64,000 nucleotides of DNA, from positions 1 to 64,000 of the forward strand of contig NZ_BHVV01000004.1 in NCBI RefSeq assembly GCF_003865015.1, given 5' to 3'. Under the pieces are notes generated by a model. That model saw nothing but the letters and a program-made list of their open reading frames with translations. It was not told the origin of the DNA and ran no database searches. Origin of the DNA: Sulfurisoma sediminicola (GTDB taxonomy: Bacteria; Pseudomonadota; Gammaproteobacteria; Burkholderiales; Rhodocyclaceae). Made by a program: the position numbers and the translations under genes. Below, one piece after another: positions 49,074 through 57,483 of the stretch. Positions within the stretch are counted from its first letter, which is position 1. Every line of letters begins with the position of its first letter.

Positions 49074-49087
49074 TTGATCTGCCTCAA
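49074..49087. promoter_or_regulatory. FNR/ANR-like box upstream of the nickel transporter
   Basis: TTGAT-CTGC-CTCAA matches the FNR consensus at 9 of 10 positions, 72 bases before the transporter start. Best of the three boxes in the window. Confidence 0.55.
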
Positions 49088-49129
49088 CACGGTGCGCCGC
49101 AGCTCGGGCACACTGCCGCGTGTGAAGAA

Positions 49130-49146
49130 TATGCAAACTCTGCATA
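49130..49146. promoter_or_regulatory. Inverted repeat before the nickel transporter gene
   Basis: TATGCA-AACTC-TGCATA is a perfect 6-5-6 inverted repeat, 12 bases upstream of ATG 49159 and downstream of the FNR-like box. Its position suits a repressor; NikR is the obvious candidate because its gene is close by. The spacing differs from the E. coli NikR site, so the assignment is only a guess. Confidence 0.4.
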
Positions 49147-49158
49147 CGCGGTGGCGTC

Positions 49159-49971
49159 ATGGAAATTGATCTTCCCCGCGACTGGGCTGCGCTGTGCGCG
49201 CTGGTGTTCGTGCTCGGCATGAAGCACGGTTTCGACGCCGACCACCTCGCCACCATCGACGGCCTCACGCGCTTCAACGCGCGCAGCAAGCCGCGGCTGG
49301 CGCGGCTGTGCGGCATGCTGTTTTCGCTCGGCCACGGCATCGTGGTGGTGGCGATCGCGCTGATGGTCAGCCTCGTCGCCGCCCACTGGCAGGCGCCGGC
49401 ATGGCTCGAGGCCTCGGGCATGGCGATCTCGGTGCTGTTCCTCACCGCGCTGGGCCTGCTCAACCTGCACGCGGTGCTGAGCGCGGCGCCGCACGAGGTG
49501 GTGCGCCCGGTCGGACTGAAGGGGCGCTGGCTCGGCGGCCTCGCACAAAGCTCGCATCCGCTGCTGATCATGACCGTCGGCGCCCTGTTCGCCTTGTCCT
49601 TCGACACCGTCAGCCAGGCTGCGCTGTTCGCGGTCACGGCCGAGCATTTCGGCGGCTGGCGCGAGGCGGCGCTGCTCGGCCTGCTGTTCATGCTCGGCAT
49701 GCTCGTCACCGATGGCGCCAACGGCCTGTGGATTTCGCGGCTGATCCGCCGCAGCGACGAGGTGGCGCGCATCGCCTCGCGCGTGATGGGCGTGGCGGTC
49801 TCCCTGCTGAGCCTCGGCGTCGCCGCATTCGGGCTTGCCAAATGGACGCTGCCGGCGGTCGACGCCTGGGGCGAGGGCAAGGAACTCGCCTTCGGCACGG
49901 CCGTGATGCTGACCATCGCGCTGGCCTTCGTCGCCGCGCTGCGCCTGGCGCGGCGGCCCGTCAAGGCATGA
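49159..49971 (+). CDS. HoxN/NixA-family nickel permease
   Basis: 270 residues with about eight hydrophobic helices. The signature GMKHGFDADHLATIDGLTR matches the family motif H-x4-D-H-x2-A-I-D-N/x-x-T-R in the second helix, and MLFSLGHGIVV corresponds to the family F-x-L-G-H-S-T-V-V. It imports Ni2+ for the two hydrogenases. It overlaps the HupK-like gene by 4 bases, so they are one operon. Confidence 0.92.
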   Translation: MEIDLPRDWAALCALVFVLGMKHGFDADHLATIDGLTRFNARSKPRLARLCGMLFSLGHGIVVVAIALMVSLVAAHWQAPAWLEASGMAISVLFLTALGLLNLHAVLSAAPHEVVRPVGLKGRWLGGLAQSSHPLLIMTVGALFALSFDTVSQAALFAVTAEHFGGWREAALLGLLFMLGMLVTDGANGLWISRLIRRSDEVARIASRVMGVAVSLLSLGVAAFGLAKWTLPAVDAWGEGKELAFGTAVMLTIALAFVAALRLARRPVKA

Positions 49972-50756
49972 CGGGTTTCGATGCCGGGCGCGTCCGTGTC
50001 CGGCTGTCGCTGGCGGATGGCATCGTCTCCGCGGTCGACGTTGCCTGCGAGCGCCCCGACGTCGCCGCCGCGCTGCGCGGCCGGCCTGCCGACGAGGTGG
50101 TGACGCTGGTCCCCCTGATCTACTCCCTCTGCGGCCAGGCCCAGGGCATCGCCGCGCGCCTTGCGCTGGCTGCGGCGCGCGGCGAGGCGACGGCGCCGCA
50201 TGTCGATGCCCGCGTCGCCGCCGAGGCGCTGCGCGAGCATGCCTGGAAATTGCTGGTCGACTGGCCGAAGGCGCTGGGCCTGGCGCCCGACGAAGCCCTG
50301 TTCGTGCGCGTCGCCAGGACCGCCCCGGGAACGGGCGGCGCGCTGGCGGCGGAGCTTCGGGCGAAGCCCGTGTTCGCGGGCGGCGGTGACGCGCTGCTGG
50401 CGGAACGCATCGCCGCGCGCGGGGCGGAACTGCTGGCGCTGCTGGAAGGCAGGCCGACGCCGGCCGGAAGCGTCGCCGCAACCGCGCTCGAGCCCGGGCG
50501 GGGTATGGCCGACGTGATGACGGCGCGCGGCGGGCTGCGCCACGAGATCGCGCTCGACGGCGATCGCATCGCGAGCTACGCGATCGAGGCACCCACCGAC
50601 CGCCTGTTCCGCCAGGACGGCCCGCTGCCCGGGCTGTTGCTGGGGCTGGGAAAAGTTATGCGAAGCGGTATCCAAGGGGACGGCGCTGCCGCCACGGCGG
50701 AGCGCCTGGTGATGGCGCTCGATCCCTGCGTCCCCTGGGAGCTGGAGATCGCCTGA
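49968..50756 (+). CDS. HupK/HoxV-like hydrogenase assembly protein (degenerate large-subunit relative)
   Basis: 262 residues, start ATG 49968 overlapping the transporter stop. YSLCGQAQGIAARLALAAAR resembles the RxCGxC region of large subunits with one cysteine lost, and the C-terminus ALDPCVPWELEIA resembles the DPCxxC region with only one cysteine. This one-Cys-per-motif pattern characterises HupK/HoxV, thought to be scaffolds for the Fe(CN)2CO unit. It fits an accessory role for HybC or HoxH. The symbol is left open, as family limits are loose. Confidence 0.8.
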   Translation: MTGFDAGRVRVRLSLADGIVSAVDVACERPDVAAALRGRPADEVVTLVPLIYSLCGQAQGIAARLALAAARGEATAPHVDARVAAEALREHAWKLLVDWPKALGLAPDEALFVRVARTAPGTGGALAAELRAKPVFAGGGDALLAERIAARGAELLALLEGRPTPAGSVAATALEPGRGMADVMTARGGLRHEIALDGDRIASYAIEAPTDRLFRQDGPLPGLLLGLGKVMRSGIQGDGAAATAERLVMALDPCVPWELEIA

Positions 50757-50757
50757 A

Positions 50758-51168
50758 CTATTTCAGGTCGCTGCCGCAGTCGGCGATCAGCCTGTGCCGG
50801 TCGAACTGCAGCTGCGGCGGCAATTCGCCGCAGATCACCGCGATATCGGCCAAGCCGGCATCCAGCGCCGGACGCCATGCGCCCTCGCGCGTGGCCTCGT
50901 AATGGCCGACGATCCTGTTGCCGCCGGTGAGCACGCGGAACCAGGCGACCCCGGTGCCGGCGCAATCGAGGCGCTGCACGCCGCTGACCGCGGCGCGCTT
51001 TATCTGGCCGCCCGACGCGGCGCAGAGTTTCTCCAGCTCGACACCCCCCAAGGGGACTTCCTTTATGTTCCCGGCCGCGCCGGGGACGGTATCCCTTGCG
51101 GACGGGGCGTCATCGGCGTGAGCGATGCCGATGGCAAGCAATGCGATCAGGGCGATGGACGCTTTCAT
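50758..51168 (-). CDS. Small exported protein containing a repeat-derived segment
   Basis: 136 residues: MKASIALIALLAIGIAHA is a signal peptide, with cleavage likely after AHA. The mature part has four cysteines (KLCAASGGQ, LDCAGTG, AVICGEL, IADCGS), which suggests two disulfides in the periplasm. Residues about 24-43 (ARDTVPGAAGNIKEVPLGG) are encoded by DNA that matches the intergenic repeat at 53678-53699, so a repeat seems to have become part of the gene. No family recognised. It is convergent with the HupK-like gene, one base apart. Confidence 0.7.
   Translation of the reverse strand: MKASIALIALLAIGIAHADDAPSARDTVPGAAGNIKEVPLGGVELEKLCAASGGQIKRAAVSGVQRLDCAGTGVAWFRVLTGGNRIVGHYEATREGAWRPALDAGLADIAVICGELPPQLQFDRHRLIADCGSDLK
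51083..51104. repeat. Repeat element copy inside a coding sequence
   Basis: GGGACGGTATCCCTTGCGG and the next few bases match the reverse complement of 53678-53699 with a single mismatch. Flanking GC palindrome (CCGGCCGCGCCGG) and a neighbouring CCCCCCAAGGGGACTTCC add to its resemblance to an intergenic repeat. Confidence 0.7.
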
Positions 51169-51214
51169 GGCCCGCGAGCATGGGGCAGGGCGGGCACCGC
51201 TGCCTTGATTCGCG

Positions 51215-52393
51215 TCAGGTCGCCGCAGCGGCGTGCTGGCGCCACCAGAGCACGAGGGTGGCGATGGCCGTGACGGCCACCGCCGGCAGGGCGATCAGGT
51301 TCAGGGTGTTCCAGCCCTCGCCGGTGATCAACACGCCGCTGGAAAGGGATGTCACGCCCTGCACGGCGAAGACGAGGAAGTCGTTGAAGCCTTGCGCCTT
51401 GGCCTTCTCTTCGCTGCGGTAGGTCTCGGTGAGCAGGGTGGTGCCGCCGATGTAGAGGAAGTTCCAGCCGACGCCGAGCAGGGTCAGCGCCCACCAGAAG
51501 TGCATCACCGAGGCACCGGACAGCGCGACGGCGATGCAGGCGAAGTTGAGCAGCGCCCCGATGAGCATGATCGGCAATGTGCCGAAGCGCTTGATCAGGT
51601 GGCCGGTGAAGAAGGAGGGCGCGAACATGCCGATGACGTGCCATTCGAGCACGAAGGCGGCCTCGGCGAAGGGGTAGCGGCAGAGATCCATGGCGATCGG
51701 CGTCGCCGTCATCAGCAGGTTCATCACGCCGTAGCCGCAGGCGGCCGCGAGGACGGCGACGAGGAACTTCGGCTGGCGCGCGATTTCGCCGAGCGGCCGG
51801 CCCCTGGCCTGCCGTTCGGCGGCGGACAGCGGCGGGATGTCGAGGCGGCTGGCGAGCAGCAGCGAGAGGAAGGCGAAGACCGCGAGCACCAGGTAGCTCG
51901 CCATGAAGGTCGGCTCGAGCAGCGTGCGCGTGTGCTTCGAGAGTTCCGGCCCGATCACGCCGCCGAGGATGCCGCCGGCGAGCGTCAGCGAGATCGCGCG
52001 GCTCTTCCACGTCAGCTCGGCCGCGTCGGCGGCGGCGAAACGGTATTGCTGGCCGAAGGCGTTGTAGGCGCCGGCGAGCAGGGTGCCCGCGCAGAGCGTC
52101 CAGAAGCTGCCGATGGAGACGGCGTAGGCGCTGGTCAGCGCGCCGGCCATGCCCAGCGTCGAGCCGAGCATGAAGCCGGCGCGGCGGCCGTGGCGCTTCA
52201 TGAAGAAGGCGGCCGGCAGGGTGGTCAGCGCCGCGCCGATGACATAGGCGGTGACCGGGAAGGTCGCCAGCCACAAAGTCGGCGCCAGCGACACGCCGAC
52301 CAGGCCGTTGACGGCGACGAGGGTGACGCCGTTGGTGAGCAGGAAGCCCTGCGCGACGGCGAGGAGGAGGATGTTGCGGTGGGTGGGATTCAT
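51215..52393 (-). CDS. MFS transporter
   Basis: 392 residues from ATG 52393 with about 12 hydrophobic helices, e.g. ILLLAVAQGFLLTNGVTLVA and LWLATFPVTAYVIGAALTTL. FMKRHGRRAGFMLGS is the loop 2-3 signature of the major facilitator superfamily, and HLIKRFGTLPIMLIG its repeat in the second half. The substrate is unknown. It lies downstream of the MacB-like permease genes with 28 bases between, possibly in the same transcript. Confidence 0.88.
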   Translation of the reverse strand: MNPTHRNILLLAVAQGFLLTNGVTLVAVNGLVGVSLAPTLWLATFPVTAYVIGAALTTLPAAFFMKRHGRRAGFMLGSTLGMAGALTSAYAVSIGSFWTLCAGTLLAGAYNAFGQQYRFAAADAAELTWKSRAISLTLAGGILGGVIGPELSKHTRTLLEPTFMASYLVLAVFAFLSLLLASRLDIPPLSAAERQARGRPLGEIARQPKFLVAVLAAACGYGVMNLLMTATPIAMDLCRYPFAEAAFVLEWHVIGMFAPSFFTGHLIKRFGTLPIMLIGALLNFACIAVALSGASVMHFWWALTLLGVGWNFLYIGGTTLLTETYRSEEKAKAQGFNDFLVFAVQGVTSLSSGVLITGEGWNTLNLIALPAVAVTAIATLVLWWRQHAAAAT

Positions 52394-52421
52394 CGGCCCG
52401 CAGTCTAGTCGACTGCGGCCG

Positions 52422-53624
52422 TTATTCCGAGCGCAGCGCCTCGAGCGGGTCGAGCTGGGCCGCATGGCGCGCCGGCAGGACGCCGGCGACGAGGCCGATG
52501 ACGATCGCGCTGATCTCGGCCACCACGGCATAGCTCCAGGGCGTGTGCACCGGCAGCGCCGGCACGGCGACGGCGAGGATGGCGGCGATGCCCGAACCGA
52601 GCGCGAGGCCGGCGGCACCGCCGAGCGCGGCGAGCACGGCGGCCTCGCCGAGGAAGAGCAGCATGATGCGGCGTTGCGTGGCGCCGATGGCACGCAGCAG
52701 GCCGATCTCGGCGGTGCGCTCGGACACGGCGATGGTGAGGATGGTGAGGATGCCGACGCCGCCGACCAGCAGCGAGATGCCGCCGATGGCGGCGACGGCG
52801 AAGGTGATGGCGTCGAGCACGGTGCCGAAGACCTCGAGCATCTTCTGCTGCGGCGTGACGGTGTAGTCTTCGCGCCCGTGGCGCGCGGTCAGCACGCGCT
52901 TGATGCCTTCCTCGACCTCGGCCAGCGGCGCGGTCGGCTCGTAGGTGACGTGGATTTCCGCGAGGCTCTCGCGGTTGAACATTTCCAGGGCGCGGCCGAC
53001 GGGGATGTAAACCGTGTCGTCGAGGTCGAAGCCGAGCACCTGGCCCTTGGGCGCCATGACGCCGACGACGCGGTAGCGCTCGCCGCCTACGCGCATGCGT
53101 GCGCCGAGAGGATTTTCGTCGGGGAACAGTTCCTGCGCCACCTTGGCGCCGAGGACGACGAAGGCGCGCGCCGCGCGCGGATCGTCGGCGGGGAGGAAGT
53201 CGCCGACGGCGAGCTTCATGCGCAGCGTCTGGTGGAAGGTGTGGCCCGTGCCGTAGAGGGTCACGCGGCGCGAGCGGCCGGCATGCTCGACGTCGGCGTT
53301 GCCCTGCACCATCGGGTCGGAAAGCAGGATGTGCGGCGCGTGTTGCAGGGCGATGGCGTCCTCGATCGACAGCGGCCGCACGGTGTTGATGGCGCCGAGG
53401 CCGCCGCCGCCGTGCGTGCTGGTCTTGCCCGGCTGGATGCCGATGAGGTTGGTGCCGAACTGGGTGAACTCGTCGATGACGAAGCGGTGCAGGCCTTCGC
53501 CGATGCTGGTGAGCAGGATGACGGCGGCGATGCCGACGGCGATGCCCAGCGCCGTGAGGAAGGTGCGCAGCCGGTGCGCGCTGAGCGACAGCCAGGCGAA
53601 ACGGACGAAGTCGGCGGTGCGCAT
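52422..53624 (-). CDS. MacB-like ABC transporter permease 1
   Basis: 400 residues. Topology of the MacB/FtsX superfamily: one N-terminal helix (LRTFLTALGIAVGIAAVILL), a large periplasmic domain (about 45-275) and three C-terminal helices (ITFAVAAIGGISLLVGGVGI onward), including the AVSERTAEIGLLRAIGATQ loop that contacts the ATPase, and ending ARHAAQLDPLEALRSE. I chose ATG 53624 because GAGG is 5-6 bases upstream. Likely partner of the permease at 53752, the ATPase at 57484 and the adaptor at 58328. Substrate unknown. Confidence 0.88.
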   Translation of the reverse strand: MRTADFVRFAWLSLSAHRLRTFLTALGIAVGIAAVILLTSIGEGLHRFVIDEFTQFGTNLIGIQPGKTSTHGGGGLGAINTVRPLSIEDAIALQHAPHILLSDPMVQGNADVEHAGRSRRVTLYGTGHTFHQTLRMKLAVGDFLPADDPRAARAFVVLGAKVAQELFPDENPLGARMRVGGERYRVVGVMAPKGQVLGFDLDDTVYIPVGRALEMFNRESLAEIHVTYEPTAPLAEVEEGIKRVLTARHGREDYTVTPQQKMLEVFGTVLDAITFAVAAIGGISLLVGGVGILTILTIAVSERTAEIGLLRAIGATQRRIMLLFLGEAAVLAALGGAAGLALGSGIAAILAVAVPALPVHTPWSYAVVAEISAIVIGLVAGVLPARHAAQLDPLEALRSE

Positions 53625-53639
53625 CATGCCCTCGCCGGG

Positions 53640-53750
53640 CCGCCCCAAGAGGGCATGCGCCCCCCCGTGGGGGGCAGCGTCCGCAGGGGATACCGTCCCT
53701 GGCTGCGCCGGGGAAATAAGCCGGATTTGCGAGCGTGGGGGGCCATATGG
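53640..53750. repeat. Intergenic GC-rich palindromic repeat between the two permease genes
   Basis: Contains the hairpins GCCCCCCCGTGGGGGGC-like (53658-53676) and CAGGG-GATACCGT-CCCTG (53684-53701). Its 22-base core recurs within the coding sequence at 51083-51104. No gene is seen in this gap. Confidence 0.75.
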
Positions 53751-53751
53751 G

Positions 53752-54960
53752 TCATCTGCGAGACAACGCGAGAACCGGATCGAGCTTCGCGGCCTGCCGC
53801 GCCGGAGCCACCGAGAACAGCACGGCGGTACCGATGGCGGTGAGTGGCGCGGCGATCACCGCCCACCACGGCGCGGTGAACGGAATGGTCGGATAGAGCT
53901 GGCCGATCAGCAGCTGGCCGAGCTTGCCGGCGACGAGGCCGACGGCGCCGCCGCCCAGCGCGAGCAGCACGGCCTCGGTGAAGAAGATGGCGCGGACCTG
54001 CACGCCGCTGGCGCCGAGCGCCTTGAGCAGGCCGATCTCGCGCCGCCGCTGCGACACCGCGATCAGCATCACGTTCATGATCAGGATGCCGGCGACGGCG
54101 AGGCTGATGGCGGCGATGCCGCCCACGGCCAGCGTCAGCGCGGTGAGAATGCGGTCGAAGGTGGCGAGGATGGCGTCCTGGGTGATGACCGTGACGTCGT
54201 GCTCGCCCTCGTGGCGCGCGGCGAGGATGGTCATCGCCTCTTCCTTGGCCAGCTCGATCTGCTCGCGGCTCTTGGCCTCGAACAGGATGCGGAACAGCGA
54301 ATCGGTGTTGAACAGCGCCTCGGCCGACGCCACCGGCACGATCACCACCTCGTCGGTATTGAAGCCCATCGACTGTCCCTGCCTGGCGATGAGGCCGATG
54401 ACGCGGAAGCGGCGGTCGCCGATGCGCAGCCATTCGCCGAGCGGCTGCGTCGCGCCGAAGATCTCGCGCGCCACGGTGCTGCCGATGACGCAGACCGGCT
54501 CGGCGTGGTGCGGGTCGCCCGGCGGCAGGAACTTGCCCTGGGCCAGTTCCATGCGGCGGACGTCGAGCAGCTCGGCGGTCGAGCCGAGCACCACCGACTC
54601 GCGGATGCGCGAGCCCCAGCGCACGTCGCCCGCGCCGACGATCAGCGGCGCGATCTTGCGCACGGCGCGGCTCCGCAGCAGCGCGTAGGCGTCGTCCAGG
54701 GTCAGCGGGCGCGGGGTCTTGCCGACGACGATGCCGGGCGAGACGCCGCCGGTGGCGGTACGCCCGGGGATCACGATGAGGAGATTGGTGCCGAGCGAGC
54801 CGAACTGGTCGAGCACGTAACGTCGCGCGCCCTCGCCGAGCGAGCTGACCACGACCACGGCGGCGACGCCGATGCTCATGGCGAGCAGGATCAGCAGCGT
54901 GCGCGCGCGGTTGCCGCGCACGACCTGCCAGGCGAAGTCGAGCAGATCGGGGAAGCGCAT
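53752..54960 (-). CDS. MacB-like ABC transporter permease 2
   Basis: 402 residues, same family as its downstream neighbour: ARTLLILLAMSIGVAAVVVV helix, a periplasmic domain containing GKFLPPGDPHHAEPVCVIGS, then LTLAVGGIAAISLAVAGILI, SQRRREIGLLKALGASG and a final ARQAAKLDPVLALSRR. Two different permeases suggest a heteromeric exporter. The start ATG 54960 is divergent from the Lon-family gene at 55063, with 102 bases between for promoters. Confidence 0.88.
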   Translation of the reverse strand: MRFPDLLDFAWQVVRGNRARTLLILLAMSIGVAAVVVVSSLGEGARRYVLDQFGSLGTNLLIVIPGRTATGGVSPGIVVGKTPRPLTLDDAYALLRSRAVRKIAPLIVGAGDVRWGSRIRESVVLGSTAELLDVRRMELAQGKFLPPGDPHHAEPVCVIGSTVAREIFGATQPLGEWLRIGDRRFRVIGLIARQGQSMGFNTDEVVIVPVASAEALFNTDSLFRILFEAKSREQIELAKEEAMTILAARHEGEHDVTVITQDAILATFDRILTALTLAVGGIAAISLAVAGILIMNVMLIAVSQRRREIGLLKALGASGVQVRAIFFTEAVLLALGGGAVGLVAGKLGQLLIGQLYPTIPFTAPWWAVIAAPLTAIGTAVLFSVAPARQAAKLDPVLALSRR

Positions 54961-55062
54961 GGGTGAAAGTATGCGCCATCGGCCGCGAACGCGGTGTGTC
55001 CCGCGCCGCCACCTTTGATGGAAGTCAAATCCTGCGCGACGTCCGGTGCTAGGCTTCGTGCA

Positions 55063-57480
55063 ATGAATCCGCTCCTGCCCGAACAGCTCTGCCGCCGCTG
55101 CGATCCGCAAGCGCTCGGCTTCGCCACCACCGCCGACGTCACGGAGACCGTCGACATCGTCGACCAGACGCGCGCCATCGATGCCGTCAAGTTCGGCATC
55201 GCCGTCAAGCGGCCGGGCTTCAACCTGTTCGTGCTGGGCGAGCCGGGCAGCGGCCGCCACTCCGCCGTGCGCCGCCTGCTCGAGGCCCGTGCCGCCACCG
55301 AAGCCATCCCCGGCGACCTCTGCTACGTGAACAACTTCGCCGAGCCCAACCGGCCGCGGCTGCTGCAATTGCCGGCGGGGCGCGGTGCGCGGCTCAAGGC
55401 CGACATGCAGCAGTTCGTCTCCGAGCTGGCCAAGGCCATCACCGCGGCCTTCGAGAGCGACGAGTATCGGGCGCGCGTCGAGGCCATCCAGGAGGAGTTC
55501 AAGGAGCGGGAGGAGGGCGCGCTGCGCGCGCTGGGCCAGGCCTCGTCTGAAGTCGGCATCGCGCTGCTGCGCACGCCGCACGGCTTCGTCTTCGCCCCGA
55601 TCAAGGGCGAGGAGACCATGAGCTCGGAGGAATTCCAGGCGTTGCCGGACGATGAGAAGGAGCGCTACGGCAAGATCATGGAGGAGCACGGCGAGAAGCT
55701 GCAGAAGCTGATGCACCAGTTTCCGCGCTGGCGCCGCGAGATGCAGGCGCGGCTGAAGGATGTCAGCCGCGACACCATGCGCTTCGCCGTCGGCCACCTG
55801 GTCGAGGAACTCAAGGAGAACTACGCCGATCTCGCCAACGTCGCCGGGTTCCTCGACCAGGTGCTGGAGGACGTCGTCGACAGCGCCGAGGAACTGCGCG
55901 AGACGCCGAAGAGCGAAGGCGATGTCAGTGGCGTCGTCATCAGCGGCAGCCTGCCGCTGGCGCGCTACCAGGTCAACCTGCTGGTCGATCACGCGGCGAC
56001 GACGGCGGCGCCGGTGGTGACCGAGGACAATCCGATCTACCCCAACCTGGTCGGCCGCGTCGATCACATCGCCCACATGGGCACGCTGGTCACCAACTTC
56101 ACCATGATCATGGCCGGGGCCCTGCACCGCGCCAACGGCGGCTACCTGGTGCTCGACGCCGACAAGCTGCTGACCCAGCCCTACGCCTGGGAGGGCCTGA
56201 AGCGGGCGTTGAAATCGGCGCAGGTGCGCATCGAGTCGCTGGGCCAGGTCTATGGCCTGATGAGCACGCTGTCGCTCGAGCCCGAGCCGATGCCGCTGGC
56301 GGTCAAGGTGGTGCTGGTCGGCGAGCGCCTGGTGTATTACCTGCTGAAGGAATACGACCCCGAGTTCGACGAGTTGTTCAAGGTCGCCGCCGACTTCGAG
56401 GACGAGGTGGTGCGCGACGCCAACAACACGGCGCGCTATGCCCGCTTCATCGCCACCCTGGCGCATGCCGACGGCCTGCGGCCGTTCGCCGCCGCCGCAG
56501 TGGCGCGGGTGATCGAGCACGCGGCGCGTCTGGCCGATGATGCCGAGCGCCTGTCGGCGGCGACGCGGCGCATCCGCGACCTGATGGTCGAGGCCGACCA
56601 CCGCGCCGGCGAGGCCGGGCGCGCCACGGTCGAGGCCGACGACATAAAGTCGGCGCTGGCGGCACGGCGCCATCGCGCCGACCGCCTGCGCGAGGCCGGC
56701 GACGAGCAGATCCTGCGCGGCGTGCGGCTGATCGACGTCGCCGGCAGCCACGCCGGCCAGGTCAACGGCCTGGCCGTTTTCGACCTCGGCGAGTATCGCT
56801 TCGGCCATCCCGTGCGCATCACCGCCACGGCGCGCATCGGCGAGGGCGACGTGGTCGACATCGAGCGCGAGTCCGAAATGGGCGGCGAGATCCACACCAA
56901 GGGCGTGCTCATCCTCACCTCCTTCCTCGCCGCGCGCTACGCCCGCGCGCTGCCGCTGTCGCTTTCCGCTAGCCTGGTGTTCGAGCAGTCCTACGGTCCG
57001 GTCGAGGGCGACTCGGCCTCGCTGGCCGAGCTGTGCGCGCTGCTCTCGGCGCTGTCGGGCGTGCCGATCAAACAGTCGCTGGCGGTGACCGGCTCGGTCA
57101 ACCAGTTCGGCCGCGTCCAGGCCATCGGCGGCGTCAACGAGAAGATCGAGGGCTACTTCGACATCTGCGCCGCCAAGGGCCTGAGCGGCGAGCAGGGCGT
57201 CGTCATTCCGGCCGCCAACGTCGTGCACCTGATGCTGCGCGAGGACGTCGTCGCCGCCTGCGCCGAGGGACGCTTCCGCATCTGGCCCGTCGCCGATGTC
57301 GACGAGGCGATCGAACTGCTCACCGGCGTGCCGGCGGGCGTGCCCAACGACAAGGGCGAGGTGCCCGAGGGCAGCATGAACTACCTCGTCGCCACCCAGC
57401 TGGCCGAGCTATCGGCGCTGCGCCAGGCCTACGGCGCAGCGGCGCACGGCAAGCGGCGCAAGCACAAGCGCGACGAGTAG
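55063..57480 (+). CDS. Lon-family ATP-dependent protease (LonB/LonC-like)
   Basis: 805 residues. An N-terminal AAA-related segment holds GEPGSGRHSAVRRLL (a P-loop with Arg in place of the usual Lys), a long coiled-coil region at about 105-300 (EAIQEEFKEREEGALRALGQ), and ANGGYLVLDADKLL as a Walker B-like site. The C-terminal protease domain has the catalytic serine in EGDSASLAELCALLSALS and the lysine in GVNEKIEGYFDIC. It runs against the exporter genes on both sides. It may degrade damaged or regulatory proteins; it is not the canonical heat-shock Lon. Confidence 0.92.
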   Translation: MNPLLPEQLCRRCDPQALGFATTADVTETVDIVDQTRAIDAVKFGIAVKRPGFNLFVLGEPGSGRHSAVRRLLEARAATEAIPGDLCYVNNFAEPNRPRLLQLPAGRGARLKADMQQFVSELAKAITAAFESDEYRARVEAIQEEFKEREEGALRALGQASSEVGIALLRTPHGFVFAPIKGEETMSSEEFQALPDDEKERYGKIMEEHGEKLQKLMHQFPRWRREMQARLKDVSRDTMRFAVGHLVEELKENYADLANVAGFLDQVLEDVVDSAEELRETPKSEGDVSGVVISGSLPLARYQVNLLVDHAATTAAPVVTEDNPIYPNLVGRVDHIAHMGTLVTNFTMIMAGALHRANGGYLVLDADKLLTQPYAWEGLKRALKSAQVRIESLGQVYGLMSTLSLEPEPMPLAVKVVLVGERLVYYLLKEYDPEFDELFKVAADFEDEVVRDANNTARYARFIATLAHADGLRPFAAAAVARVIEHAARLADDAERLSAATRRIRDLMVEADHRAGEAGRATVEADDIKSALAARRHRADRLREAGDEQILRGVRLIDVAGSHAGQVNGLAVFDLGEYRFGHPVRITATARIGEGDVVDIERESEMGGEIHTKGVLILTSFLAARYARALPLSLSASLVFEQSYGPVEGDSASLAELCALLSALSGVPIKQSLAVTGSVNQFGRVQAIGGVNEKIEGYFDICAAKGLSGEQGVVIPAANVVHLMLREDVVAACAEGRFRIWPVADVDEAIELLTGVPAGVPNDKGEVPEGSMNYLVATQLAELSALRQAYGAAAHGKRRKHKRDE

Positions 57481-57483
57481 GGC

